From Microcaldota archaeon (GTDB taxonomy: Archaea; Micrarchaeota; Micrarchaeia; Anstonellales; J096), in the NCBI GenBank assembly GCA_025058915.1, contig JANXEC010000006.1, forward strand, positions 1 through 19,747: DNA of 19,747 bases, written 5' to 3'. Position 1 is the first letter of the stretch; every line of letters starts with the position of its first letter. The position numbers and the translations under genes are program-made. Shown here in pieces: positions 7,151 through 14,851 of this stretch. Under the pieces are notes generated by a model. The model was not told where the DNA came from and did no database searches. It saw only the letters and a program-made list of their open reading frames with translations.

Positions 7151-7882
7151 TCAGATGAATTTTACCTCTACCCCATACCTATTTCCAAAATCTCTAACAT
7201 ACTCTCTCTGAGATGCATCCAGAGATTTCTTTGCAACTATTATTCCATCAACATTCTCCACAGTCCTCTGGAGTGCCTGCAGGAACATCTCATCTCTGAA
7301 TCCTTCCTGTTGATACCTAGCCAGAAGATGCGAGAATGCTATATCGTTCTGGAGAGAGTATCTATTTATCTTGGGAACATAATGCGTTCCGTCTATTCCG
7401 AAGTACACATCGAATTCATCGTTACTGTCGATTGCTCTGAGAACTGCATTTGCTACTATCTTAGCTGCCTCTACATCTCTCCAGTACCTCTCATCACTCC
7501 CCAGCTCTACGAACATCACAGGCTTGTTGAAGTATGGTCCGTGATGATCTACCTCATATGTGATCTCAAATCCTCTCTCTCTTAGAGGTAGATAGTTCTT
7601 GAGTATCTGTAGCATCTTAGATGGATAGCTGTAACACAGAGAACTATCCCTCCCTCCTAGATCAGCTCTTCCCCAATTACCAGGCACATGCACTGTTGCA
7701 CTAGGTATTCCTGATTTTGATGAGTGAGAGCTCAGAACTATATAATAATCACGATCCGTATCTGGTGGAGTGAAATGGGTTATCGAATCATTCACATCTA
7801 TCATATCTATAGAATCACCTATTGCATCTGCAAGGGTCTTGCTAGCAACGTTACTGGAACTGTATATTAGAATTGGTCTCAT
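7151..7882 (-). CDS. dtdA: D-aminoacyl-tRNA deacylase, archaeal DTD2 type
   Basis: A 243-residue enzyme that hydrolyses D-amino acids wrongly attached to tRNA. DTD2-family blocks are clear: SSHSSKSGIPS (51-61), HVPGNWG (65-71), LGGRD (75-79), DHHGP (112-116) and FVELGSDERYW. It is the last gene of the ribosomal protein operon and overlaps aCPSF1 by ATGA, with a purine-rich stretch (GGAGAGGAGAAG) upstream of the start. It ends 1 bp from mcm. The window thus holds two charging enzymes and one proofreading enzyme for tRNA. Confidence 0.93.
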   Translation of the reverse strand: MRPILIYSSSNVASKTLADAIGDSIDMIDVNDSITHFTPPDTDRDYYIVLSSHSSKSGIPSATVHVPGNWGRADLGGRDSSLCYSYPSKMLQILKNYLPLRERGFEITYEVDHHGPYFNKPVMFVELGSDERYWRDVEAAKIVANAVLRAIDSNDEFDVYFGIDGTHYVPKINRYSLQNDIAFSHLLARYQQEGFRDEMFLQALQRTVENVDGIIVAKKSLDASQREYVRDFGNRYGVEVKFI

Positions 7883-9717
7883 TTCAATCTTCTCCTCTCC
7901 ATATTCATAGGAGCATCTGCATTGATCTTAAGGAGTTGCTTGATTGTCTTTGCAAAATCTACCGTTACACTCTGTTCACCATGCATAGTATATACCTTCC
8001 TAGGAGGATTTCTGATTGCTCTGAGCCACTCTAGGAGTTGATTCATATCGCTGTGTCCAGAGAAACCATCTATAGTAACCACTTCCATCTGGAGATCATA
8101 CTCTCTGTAATCATCCCCATCTCTCAGTACAACCTTCCTACTGCCGCTCTGTATTCTACTGCCCAGAGTCCCAGGGGATTGATACCCTACAAATATCAGA
8201 CAGGAATTTTTATCATCAGATAGTAATTTCAGATACTCCAGAACAGGCCCTCCATTCATCATGCCTGCTGTTGCTATTATTATTGATGGTTCTTTCAAGA
8301 TCTCCTCCTTGGTCTTACCATTAGTAGTCTTCAGATATTCCCACTCAAAAGGAGATCTGTTCTCTAAGATCATAGACATTATGTTCGAATTAAGATATTC
8401 GATATATTGGCTGTGGAGAGATGATGCCTCTTTGATCATACCATCTATATACACAGGAATGTTCCAATCTGGATCAGCGTTACTGAATAATGTTAATAGT
8501 ATCTCCTGACTCCTACCTATTGCAAATGCAGGTATGAGGACCTTTCCTCCTCTCTGTATCACCTCTCTGACTTTCGATATCAGATCCTGCTCTGCCTGAG
8601 CTCTCGATGGTAACACTCTATTACCATACGTAGATTCTATGATTACTGTGTTTGCGATTGGATATTTATCATGCGCAGGATCGAACAGTTGTGTTTGGCC
8701 ATATTTTATGTCTCCAGAATATAGAAATACAAACTTATCAGCTACGTTCAGATGGACAGATGCACTACCCAGAACATGCCCCGCATTATAGAAGGTAAGT
8801 TTGACATCTTTGCTCACATCAGTAGTCTGTCCATAATCCAGGAGAACAGTGTGATCTATCATTGTTCTGATATCTCTCATAGAGTAAAGGAAATCTCTGT
8901 TTTCTGACCTCTCTGCAAGATTCAGGTAGTCTAGCTGTATCAGTACAGATAGCTCTAGGGTTGGTGGAGTCATGTATATAGGTCCGTCATAACCCATCTT
9001 GTAGAGATACGGAATTGCAGCCACATGATCTGCATGTGCATGAGATACTATTATACCATCTATATCATTCAGAGAGTTTAGCATATAGAACATTGGTAAT
9101 TCGTCTTGAGGTGTAGGTGGTGCAGGATGTATACCTGCATCTATCAAGAACTTAGAGTTCTTTGTTTCAAACAACATACTCGTTCTACCTACCTCCTGAA
9201 ATCCACCTAGCATTGTAACTGTAATGTAAGATATGGAATCAACTCTCTCAGCTATCTTAGATCCAACTTTCTTCAGAACCCTCTCTACATCTCTCTCGTA
9301 TTTGTTCCTGAACATACTCTTAGTAAATCCTGAATCTATACTGGGAGATCTCTCAAATATCGGATACCATCCTGTCGATAGAACAATCTGATCTGTGTAT
9401 CTGTTAGATACTTCAAGAACATTCAGATGCTTCATTTTGATATATACCTCACCAAATGTATCTGAGAACACCATGTCATCGATCTGATACCTAGATAGTA
9501 TGTTCTTTATAGTAGTCTCAGCTGTCTCTGGATCGAGCCTGTTCAGATATCTTATATATATCCTCTTCTTATATCTCTTGATAATATCTATCAATCTGTT
9601 CTGATCGAACTGAATATACTTATCCAAGTACACATATATACCTGTGATATAATCTTTTATCTTGGGATTTACTCCAAATAGATCTTTCAATTCATCTCTG
9701 ATCTGGTCTATTAACAT
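7879..9717 (-). CDS. KH-domain beta-CASP ribonuclease aCPSF1 (transcription termination factor FttA)
   Basis: A 612-residue protein with the aCPSF1 plan: an N-terminal KH region (about 1-140, with the GIYVYLDKYIQFD segment), a metallo-beta-lactamase domain, and an inserted beta-CASP domain. The zinc site HAHADH is at 226-231. Later motifs are GHVLGSASVHL, FLYSGDIKYG, ESTYGNR, AFAIGRSQE, GFSGHSD (551-557) and MHGE near 578. From published work on this family, aCPSF1/FttA cleaves nascent RNA 3' ends at U-rich sites and terminates archaeal transcription. It follows rps2 with a 5-bp gap and no clear Shine-Dalgarno, and it is coupled to dtdA. Its placement with ribosomal proteins and Rpo10 would tie termination capacity to growth. 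Confidence 0.95.
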   Translation of the reverse strand: MLIDQIRDELKDLFGVNPKIKDYITGIYVYLDKYIQFDQNRLIDIIKRYKKRIYIRYLNRLDPETAETTIKNILSRYQIDDMVFSDTFGEVYIKMKHLNVLEVSNRYTDQIVLSTGWYPIFERSPSIDSGFTKSMFRNKYERDVERVLKKVGSKIAERVDSISYITVTMLGGFQEVGRTSMLFETKNSKFLIDAGIHPAPPTPQDELPMFYMLNSLNDIDGIIVSHAHADHVAAIPYLYKMGYDGPIYMTPPTLELSVLIQLDYLNLAERSENRDFLYSMRDIRTMIDHTVLLDYGQTTDVSKDVKLTFYNAGHVLGSASVHLNVADKFVFLYSGDIKYGQTQLFDPAHDKYPIANTVIIESTYGNRVLPSRAQAEQDLISKVREVIQRGGKVLIPAFAIGRSQEILLTLFSNADPDWNIPVYIDGMIKEASSLHSQYIEYLNSNIMSMILENRSPFEWEYLKTTNGKTKEEILKEPSIIIATAGMMNGGPVLEYLKLLSDDKNSCLIFVGYQSPGTLGSRIQSGSRKVVLRDGDDYREYDLQMEVVTIDGFSGHSDMNQLLEWLRAIRNPPRKVYTMHGEQSVTVDFAKTIKQLLKINADAPMNMERRRLK

Positions 9718-9722
9718 GAATA

Positions 9723-10316
9723 TTATTCTTCAAGCTTCTCGAAGTATGTTATAGGTATTTTGAATTCATCATAGGATTTTATTCTCCCCTGTTTCATATA
9801 TATCTCTCTGGCCAACAGCCAGAAGAACAGAGCAATACTCTTCCTACCTCTGTTGTTCATAGGTATATAATCCTCTAAACCCGTAGGGTCATTATCGGTA
9901 TCTACCAACCCATACACAGGAATTTTCATCTTCTGTGCATCTCTAATCGCAACTCTCTCACTGTTTGGATCACACACAAGAATTACCTCAGGTTCCGTGA
10001 AGTATGAAATCTTGGGATTAGTGAATGATCCAGGTATGTATCTACCTATCACCACCTTTGTATCTGGGAAGAGTTTCTGGAATTTGCTGACTGCTATCTT
10101 GGCATAGTATCTAGAAGCCACTATCATGAGTTTAGATAGATCTATCTTTGAGAGCCGAGATATAAGTCTATGCATGGATTCGTCTATTTTGCCTATATCT
10201 ATTATATATACCCCATCCTTCCTCCTCCTAGCAATAAAGTTCTTTGCCTTACCTAACTTTGTCTTTGCACCTATATGTATTCCACTATCGATATACACCT
10301 CTTCGCTCACTAGCAT
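9723..10316 (-). CDS. rps2: Small ribosomal subunit protein uS2
   Basis: A 197-residue protein. Typical uS2 segments are visible: GIHIGAKTKLGKAKNFIARRRKDGVYIIDIGK near the start, RYIPGSFTNPKISYFTEPEVILVCDP in the middle, and VYGLVDTDNDPTGLEDYIPMNNRGRKSIALFFWLLAREI near the end, the conserved archaeal tail. It binds the head of the small subunit. Two adjacent ATGs exist (10319 and 10316). The second is preferred because it leaves 4 nt between AGGTGA and ATG, the same as the neighbours in this operon. The start lies in the end of rpo10. It ends in TAA, unlike the other internal genes of the operon. Confidence 0.95.
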   Translation of the reverse strand: MLVSEEVYIDSGIHIGAKTKLGKAKNFIARRRKDGVYIIDIGKIDESMHRLISRLSKIDLSKLMIVASRYYAKIAVSKFQKLFPDTKVVIGRYIPGSFTNPKISYFTEPEVILVCDPNSERVAIRDAQKMKIPVYGLVDTDNDPTGLEDYIPMNNRGRKSIALFFWLLAREIYMKQGRIKSYDEFKIPITYFEKLEE

Positions 10317-10534
10317 CATCTCACCTCCTCATCAACATACTCATTGATCAATATCGATCTATCCTCCACACCCTCAAATCCTAGGAAGTGTCTTCTACAG
10401 CAATATCTCTTTACATCCAGACTATCTAGTATATTCCCTCTGTCTATACCTTTGTTTAACATATAGACATACTCTCTGTACAGATGTCCAATCACCTTGC
10501 CACAGGTTATACATCTGATAGGGAATTTGTTCAT
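10316..10534 (-). CDS. rpo10: RNA polymerase subunit Rpo10 (RpoN, eukaryotic Rpb10 homologue)
   Basis: A 72-residue zinc-bundle subunit of archaeal RNA polymerase that sits in the assembly platform with Rpo3 and Rpo11. The family signature is complete: PIRCITCGKVIG with C8 and C11, and RYCCRRHFLG with C45 and C46. Upstream AGGTGA (10544-10539) includes the TGA of rps9 and sits 4 nt from the ATG. Its own last codons encode the Shine-Dalgarno of rps2. In many archaea rpoK and eno lie between this gene and rps2; neither is present here. Confidence 0.96.
   Translation of the reverse strand: MNKFPIRCITCGKVIGHLYREYVYMLNKGIDRGNILDSLDVKRYCCRRHFLGFEGVEDRSILINEYVDEEVR
10321..10326 (-). promoter_or_regulatory. 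Shine-Dalgarno of rps2, inside rpo10
   Basis: Minus-strand AGGTGA, part of a longer GAGGAGGTGA, lies in the last rpo10 codons. It is 1 nt from the ATG at 10319 and 4 nt from the ATG at 10316, so the spacing favours the second ATG. Confidence 0.75.
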
Positions 10535-10538
10535 TTGA

Positions 10539-10976
10539 TCACCTGTAGGATTTCTGGAATTTTGCTCTTGCTTTTCTTCTTCTATCCTTCTTAGGCTCTA
10601 CTCTTCTTATATCTTCCTTCAGAATGGAACTATCAAAAACATTCCTCTTCAGCTCTGGATCTATTTTCACCAAACCTCTCGCTATTCCAGTAACAACTGC
10701 CTGTAGCTGACCTATCTTACCTCCTCCTCTAACATTCACTATTATATCAAAGTTTTTCATCGTCTTGGCCAGCCTATCGAAAACAGAATTAAAGTACATC
10801 TGATCGAATGGAGAGTTGAAATATACTTTCCAATCCAATCCATTCACCAGTATCTTACCCTCACCTTTGCTCTTTATGTAAACTCTTGCAATTGCTCTCT
10901 TCCTCTTCCCTCTACTCTGAAATATTTGGATGTTTCCTCTCTTTGAAGATGTTATCTTCCTCCTAGTTTCAGCCAT
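10539..10976 (-). CDS. rps9: Small ribosomal subunit protein uS9
   Basis: A 145-residue protein. Conserved blocks are GKRKRAIARVYIKSKGEGKILVNG, VRGGGKIGQLQAVVTGIARGLV, and the basic C-terminal tail KKDRRRKARAKFQKSYR that reaches into the P site of the small subunit. It overlaps the end of rpl13 by 8 bp (ATGGCTGA), so translation is probably coupled. Its TGA stop is part of the Shine-Dalgarno of rpo10. Confidence 0.96.
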   Translation of the reverse strand: MAETRRKITSSKRGNIQIFQSRGKRKRAIARVYIKSKGEGKILVNGLDWKVYFNSPFDQMYFNSVFDRLAKTMKNFDIIVNVRGGGKIGQLQAVVTGIARGLVKIDPELKRNVFDSSILKEDIRRVEPKKDRRRKARAKFQKSYR

Positions 10977-11388
10977 GGTTCCACCCTAGTCTCCTACACA
11001 GATCCTCTATGTAAATATGAGGTTTACCAAAGTCCTTCATCTCTGCATCCTCAAATCTCAGTCCCTGTAAGCCCTGAGGATTACCTAACAGAACCTTTAG
11101 TCTTCTGAATGCCTGTCTGCCTATAAACTTCTTTCTCGGTAACATCCCTCTTATCATCCTTCTAACCAAGAGATGGGGTACTCTTGGGTAATGAGGAGAA
11201 TGTTCTGGATTTGCTTTGTTCCTCCAGGATCGTCTCATCTTGAATTTAGATATTATATAGTCTGGATTGCCGTTCAGTATAAATCTCTCTGCATTCACTA
11301 TTATCACCTCCTCCCCTCTTATTAACATCTTTGCAACTCTAGATGCAACACGTCCAAATATCATATCTCTTGCATCTATCACTACCAT
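10969..11388 (-). CDS. rpl13: Large ribosomal subunit protein uL13
   Basis: A 139-residue protein with uL13 hallmarks: VVIDARDMIFGRVASRVAKML at the N-terminus, VIIVNAERF, and the LVRRMIRGMLPRKKFIGRQAF stretch in the middle. The start ATG follows AGGTGA (11398-11393) by 4 nt, and that AGGTGA contains the stop of rpl18e. Order eL18-uL13-uS9-Rpo10 is the conserved archaeal arrangement. Confidence 0.96.
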   Translation of the reverse strand: MVVIDARDMIFGRVASRVAKMLIRGEEVIIVNAERFILNGNPDYIISKFKMRRSWRNKANPEHSPHYPRVPHLLVRRMIRGMLPRKKFIGRQAFRRLKVLLGNPQGLQGLRFEDAEMKDFGKPHIYIEDLCRRLGWNHG

Positions 11389-11392
11389 AATC

Positions 11393-11749
11393 TCACCTTA
11401 TGATCATAAGGTCTGAGGGTTTTATACCATCAATATTCTTCAGGAACTCTTCCATATAGATGAACTCACCTCCTCCTCTCTTTATCATCTCTATCGCTCC
11501 TCTAGATGCATCCACAGCAACCACCTTTGCCTTGTGCTTTAGAGTCTCTCCACCTAGGAGTTTACCTGGGATTATAACTATCTTTCCTTCTCTGTAATAT
11601 CTGTTCACCTTCTCGATGCTAACAACTACTCTTCTCCTTCTAGATCTATCTACTATCTCCAACACTGCTCTCCAGAAGGGTTGTTTTATTCTCCTCAACA
11701 TTCCCACAGTGTTATTCCAGAGAGGGTTTTCAAACTCCGTATGCTTCAT
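11393..11749 (-). CDS. rpl18e: Large ribosomal subunit protein eL18
   Basis: A 118-residue protein, first gene of the seven-gene operon running to 7151. Typical of eL18: PFWRAVLEIVDRSRRRRVVVSIEKVNRY, VIIPGKLLGGETLKHKAKVVAVDAS, and the GGGEFIYMEEFL region. The TATA box at 11779-11784 is 32.5 bp from the ATG, so the transcript probably has a leader of only a few nucleotides. The TGA stop lies inside the Shine-Dalgarno of rpl13. Confidence 0.95.
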   Translation of the reverse strand: MKHTEFENPLWNNTVGMLRRIKQPFWRAVLEIVDRSRRRRVVVSIEKVNRYYREGKIVIIPGKLLGGETLKHKAKVVAVDASRGAIEMIKRGGGEFIYMEEFLKNIDGIKPSDLMIIR

Positions 11750-11774
11750 ATGATCTCAATTCTTATCATGTATA

Positions 11775-11785
11775 TATTTTTAAAT
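11775..11785 (-). promoter_or_regulatory. TATA box of the rpl18e operon
   Basis: The minus strand reads ATTTAAAAATA with TTTAAA at 11784-11779, 32.5 bp before the eL18 ATG. It sits directly downstream of the stop codon of the cation antiporter gene (11792-11794), so antiporter transcripts must end in or run through this promoter. Confidence 0.65.
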
Positions 11786-11791
11786 AGCTTT

Positions 11792-12802
11792 CTATGTCAC
11801 CAATGCTAGAAATATCATATACATCAGAACCAATATCACTCCATCCTCTCTATAAACCTCTCTATCTAGATACAGAAGTATGAGTATCACTGTAGACAAT
11901 ATCAGGAACAGCCAACTGATCTCAGTAGCACTAGAGTTGATAGATATATAATTAGGATTACCAATATCATAAGCAATCATACTTAGCCCAAGTATCATCA
12001 ATGTATTGAAGATGTTACTGCCTATGATGTTCCCTATCATCATATCCTGACCTTCTCCTCTCTTAGCGATTATAATAGTTGTTATGAGCTCAGGTAAGGA
12101 AGTACCTACTGCAAGAGCTATCAAACTGATCAGATCAAGTCCTATGTTCAGAACCTCTGCACTTGCCTTGAGATATTTGATTGTATAGTCTGCACTAACA
12201 GCAAGCACCAGGAGACTGATAACAACCAATAAATAGTCAACAACACTAACTGTCCCCGTATCTTTTGCATTATGTATTTGATTCCTGTAGTTTATGTAGA
12301 AATATACTATAAACATTGCTATTGGAAATAATCCTGCTGCTGGATTTACAGGAGCCTTCAGGAAGAGGATAATCGGAATTGCAGCACTTATAAACAGATA
12401 TAGACTCTCTGTCTTGAGAAGATTGGTTTTTACAACTATCTTACCCCCTCCAACAAACACCATACCCAAACCAAATATCAGAAGTATATTAGCTATATTC
12501 GATCCAACGAGATTGAAGTAAGATATATCAAAATTACCGCTGAAAGAAGCATATATTGAAGTAACCAATTCCGGCGTAGATGTACCAAACCCTATCAGTA
12601 TTACCCCTATCAAGTAATCTGACAACCCTAATGATCTCCCTATCTTGCTAGCAGTCTCTATGAAAGTGTTAGAGGACAATACAAGTATAGATAGGAACAG
12701 GAAGAACAGAGATATTACAATATGTTCTGAGCCAGTGATATACAGAATCAGGCTAGATAGTAGAGATAGAGCTATGAATGTTATCAATACGTAATCTTTC
12801 AT
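11792..12802 (-). CDS. CaCA-family sodium/calcium-type antiporter
   Basis: A 336-residue membrane protein with about 10 hydrophobic segments and the two inverted alpha repeats of the CaCA superfamily. Alpha-1 has GTSTPELV (73-80) and NLVGSN (97-102); alpha-2 has GTSLPELI (233-240) and IGNIIGSN (256-263). It resembles prokaryotic YrbG/NCX_Mj-type exchangers that move Ca2+ or another cation against Na+ or H+; the ion is not readable. The open frame extends upstream to an ATG at 12883, but that would run past the promoter into divergent mtaB. The start at 12802 follows GAGG and fits a short leader from the TATA box at 12833-12838. It is isolated functionally from its neighbours. Confidence 0.9.
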   Translation of the reverse strand: MKDYVLITFIALSLLSSLILYITGSEHIVISLFFLFLSILVLSSNTFIETASKIGRSLGLSDYLIGVILIGFGTSTPELVTSIYASFSGNFDISYFNLVGSNIANILLIFGLGMVFVGGGKIVVKTNLLKTESLYLFISAAIPIILFLKAPVNPAAGLFPIAMFIVYFYINYRNQIHNAKDTGTVSVVDYLLVVISLLVLAVSADYTIKYLKASAEVLNIGLDLISLIALAVGTSLPELITTIIIAKRGEGQDMMIGNIIGSNIFNTLMILGLSMIAYDIGNPNYISINSSATEISWLFLILSTVILILLYLDREVYREDGVILVLMYMIFLALVT

Positions 12803-12831
12803 AAATTCCTCTATATCATAAATAGAAATAA

Positions 12832-12840
12832 CTTTAAATA
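12832..12840. promoter_or_regulatory. Shared TATA box of mtaB and the CaCA antiporter
   Basis: CTTTAAATA has TTTAAA at 12833-12838, centred 26.5 bp before the mtaB GTG (plus) and 33.5 bp before the antiporter ATG (minus). The minus-strand transcript would have a leader of about 7-8 nt. A weaker AT-rich stretch at about 12816-12826 could be a separate minus-strand element. Confidence 0.62.
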
Positions 12841-12861
12841 AATATCCTAAGAGTATCACTT

Positions 12862-14130
12862 GTGAGAGTGTATTTTGAAACATATGGATGTACCTTGAAT
12901 CAATCCGATACAGAGGTGATGAAGAGTATTACAAAGCATCAGGTAGTTGATAATGAAAATGAGGCTGATGTGATCGTAATCAACACATGCGGAGTGAAAG
13001 GATCTACTGAGGCAAAGATACTCAGTAGGTTGGATGAACTGAAGGCACAAGGTAGGAAAGTGATACTAGCAGGGTGTCTTACCTCAAACCCTAAGATACT
13101 TAGGAGATATCAGGTATCTATATCACCATCATCAATCAATCTTATAGACGAAGCCATAGATGCATGCCTAAAAGGAGAGTCGAAATTCATCAACAAACTG
13201 AGTCGAAGAGGGAACATACCAAGAAAATTCAATCCTCCAATCGCCAAGATTCCGATACAGCAGGGCTGCCTGTCGTACTGTCACTTCTGTTTCACAAAAC
13301 TAGCAAGAAAATATCAGAGTCTAAGCATAGGTGAAGTGCTGAGATGGATAGGTGCAGCTATATACGATGGATGCAAAGAACTAGAACTCACAGGAACAGA
13401 TCTAGGGAGTTATGGGAGAGACGTGGGATCAAACCTAGTGGAACTCCTGAATACAATTCTCAACATATCTGCTGATTTTAGAATCAGACTAGGTATGTCA
13501 AGTCCGCATTACTTCAGGAACATGATAGATGGATTGTTAGAGATGTACCAGGATAGAAGAATATATAAATTTGCACATCTCTCTGTCCAGAGTGGTAGTG
13601 AGAGAGTCGTCAGAGAGATGAACAGGTCTCATACTGTGGAGGATTGGATATATGTGAAAGACAGATTCCGGGAGAAGTTTGGAGATGAATTCACTATTGC
13701 AACAGATATAATAGTCGGATATCCTACAGAGACTGAAGATGATTTTGAACAGACTCTCAAGTTGATCGAGACACACAGACCTGATATTGTAAATTTATCA
13801 AAATTCACTCCAAGACCTGGTACATATGCTGCGAACCTAAGACAATTACCATCAGAAGTAGTCAAAAGGAGATCGGTGACTGCAAACTCAGTAATAAAGA
13901 GAGTGGCTGCAGAGAACAATCAGAAACACATAGGCAAAGAGTATGTAGTGTTAGTTACAGAGAGGATGAAAGGTAGAACAGATTTCTACAGACAGGTTGT
14001 ATTGGACAGAGATGTAGAACTAGGGAGATATGTAAAGGTATATATAGACTCTGCCAACCATACCAGTCTATTTGCCAGAGTCCTACCTGATCCTGTAGAC
14101 TCTCCCCCTCCTTTTAACAATCTTGCTTAG
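12862..14130 (+). CDS. tRNA t6A37 methylthiotransferase, archaeal MtaB/CDKAL1 type
   Basis: A 422-residue radical-SAM enzyme that adds a methylthio group to N6-threonylcarbamoyladenosine at position 37 of ANN-reading tRNAs. The N-terminal MTTase domain carries the auxiliary cluster cysteines C10 (FETYGCTLNQSD), C43 (NTCGVKGSTEAK) and C72 (LAGCLTSNP). The radical-SAM motif is C136-x3-C140-x2-C143. A TRAM-like domain lies after about residue 350. The start is GTG at 12862, 26.5 bp from a TATA centre, so the mRNA is probably leaderless. The final residues (VDSPPPFNNLA) are low in conservation and lie antisense to eL15 over 48 bp, so they may be an accidental extension. Substrate choice of t6A rather than i6A is inferred from the archaeal context. 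Confidence 0.92.
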   Translation: MRVYFETYGCTLNQSDTEVMKSITKHQVVDNENEADVIVINTCGVKGSTEAKILSRLDELKAQGRKVILAGCLTSNPKILRRYQVSISPSSINLIDEAIDACLKGESKFINKLSRRGNIPRKFNPPIAKIPIQQGCLSYCHFCFTKLARKYQSLSIGEVLRWIGAAIYDGCKELELTGTDLGSYGRDVGSNLVELLNTILNISADFRIRLGMSSPHYFRNMIDGLLEMYQDRRIYKFAHLSVQSGSERVVREMNRSHTVEDWIYVKDRFREKFGDEFTIATDIIVGYPTETEDDFEQTLKLIETHRPDIVNLSKFTPRPGTYAANLRQLPSEVVKRRSVTANSVIKRVAAENNQKHIGKEYVVLVTERMKGRTDFYRQVVLDRDVELGRYVKVYIDSANHTSLFARVLPDPVDSPPPFNNLA

Positions 14131-14544
14131 ATATGGGTCTTCTATAGCCCTATCAGCTAGTATCACTTCAAAATATTTATATTTTCCATCCTCCCCTACC
14201 CAATACGAACCTATCACCTCTGCGTTCGTATGTTGTCTGTTAGCTCTCTGCTCAGCGATTCTCTTTAGACTCAGACCAGGGGAGATGTATCTGAAGTAAT
14301 TTCCTGGTTTTCTACCTGCCTTTGGGTTTCTCCTGACCCTATTACCCTTTGCAACTCTAACTCTGACTACAAACACACCCTGTTTTGCTCTGTATCCTAA
14401 GGACCTTGCTCTAGCTGGATTGGATGGTTTGTCGATTCTAACTATTGCAGGTTGATCTCTCCACTCAGCCAATCTCTTCCTATATTCCTCACTCCTCTCA
14501 TGGTATGATTCCTGGAAATTCCTCTGTATTATTCCATATGGCAT
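14083..14544 (-). CDS. rpl15e: Large ribosomal subunit protein eL15, C-terminally short
   Basis: A 153-residue protein. The family core is clear: ERLAEWRDQPAIVRIDKPSNPARARSLGYRAKQG region, VVRVRVAKGNRVRRNPKAGRKPG, ANRQHTNAEVIGSYWVGEDGKYKYFEVILAD, and the terminal RRGRVYRIR. Usual archaeal eL15 is about 190 residues and continues after RGRVFRG with a basic LTSAGR.. tail; that tail is missing here. The open frame begins at a GTG (14553), but ATG at 14544 is better: AGGTGA ends 5 nt before it and it matches the family N-terminus. It overlaps the end of mtaB by 48 bp. Last gene of the uS15 operon. Confidence 0.92.
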   Translation of the reverse strand: MPYGIIQRNFQESYHERSEEYRKRLAEWRDQPAIVRIDKPSNPARARSLGYRAKQGVFVVRVRVAKGNRVRRNPKAGRKPGNYFRYISPGLSLKRIAEQRANRQHTNAEVIGSYWVGEDGKYKYFEVILADRAIEDPYLSKIVKRRGRVYRIR

Positions 14545-14545
14545 A

Positions 14546-14851
14546 TCAATCACCTAGTATTTTACTTAAATCTCCATTAGCCTTTTTAAATAATGCATAT
14601 GCCTCCTCCCTACTGACTCCTTTCATAGAACATATTAGATCTAGTTCATCATCTTTAGGTTCCAGCTCCTCTCTCTCACAGACTATCATGTAACTAGTTT
14701 GATTCTGAAGCACTATCTTGGTTATTTGAGCATTCACTAATGAAATATATCTATCGTCTCTCTGTATAACCACTCTAGGAGAGGTTATGGTCTCAACCTT
14801 CCCTCCCATACTCCTTATCATGTTAGCTAGCTGTCTTGGATCGATCTTCAT
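14546..14851 (-). CDS. nac: Nascent polypeptide-associated complex protein (alpha-NAC)
   Basis: A 101-residue archaeal NAC that binds ribosomes and emerging chains as a homodimer. Residues about 10-60 form the NAC beta-barrel (GGKVETITSPRVVIQ ... ITKIVLQNQTSYMIV). Residues about 64-101 form a UBA domain (DDELDLICSMKGVSREEAYALFKKANGDLSKIL). The start overlaps the stop of eS1 as ATGA. Its last codons contain the AGGTGAT used by eL15. A typical place for it is beside ribosomal proteins. Confidence 0.93.
   Translation of the reverse strand: MKIDPRQLANMIRSMGGKVETITSPRVVIQRDDRYISLVNAQITKIVLQNQTSYMIVCEREELEPKDDELDLICSMKGVSREEAYALFKKANGDLSKILGD
14550..14555 (-). promoter_or_regulatory. Shine-Dalgarno of rpl15e, inside nac
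   Basis: Minus-strand AGGTGA ends 5 nt before the ATG at 14544. This decides the eL15 start in favour of that ATG over the in-frame GTG at 14553, which lies inside the Shine-Dalgarno itself. Confidence 0.72.

Noticed and set aside
12803..12883. N-terminal extension of the antiporter to an ATG at 12883
   Set aside because: It would place the start inside divergent mtaB and upstream of the TATA box. The ATG at 12802 gives a normal first membrane segment and has GAGG upstream.
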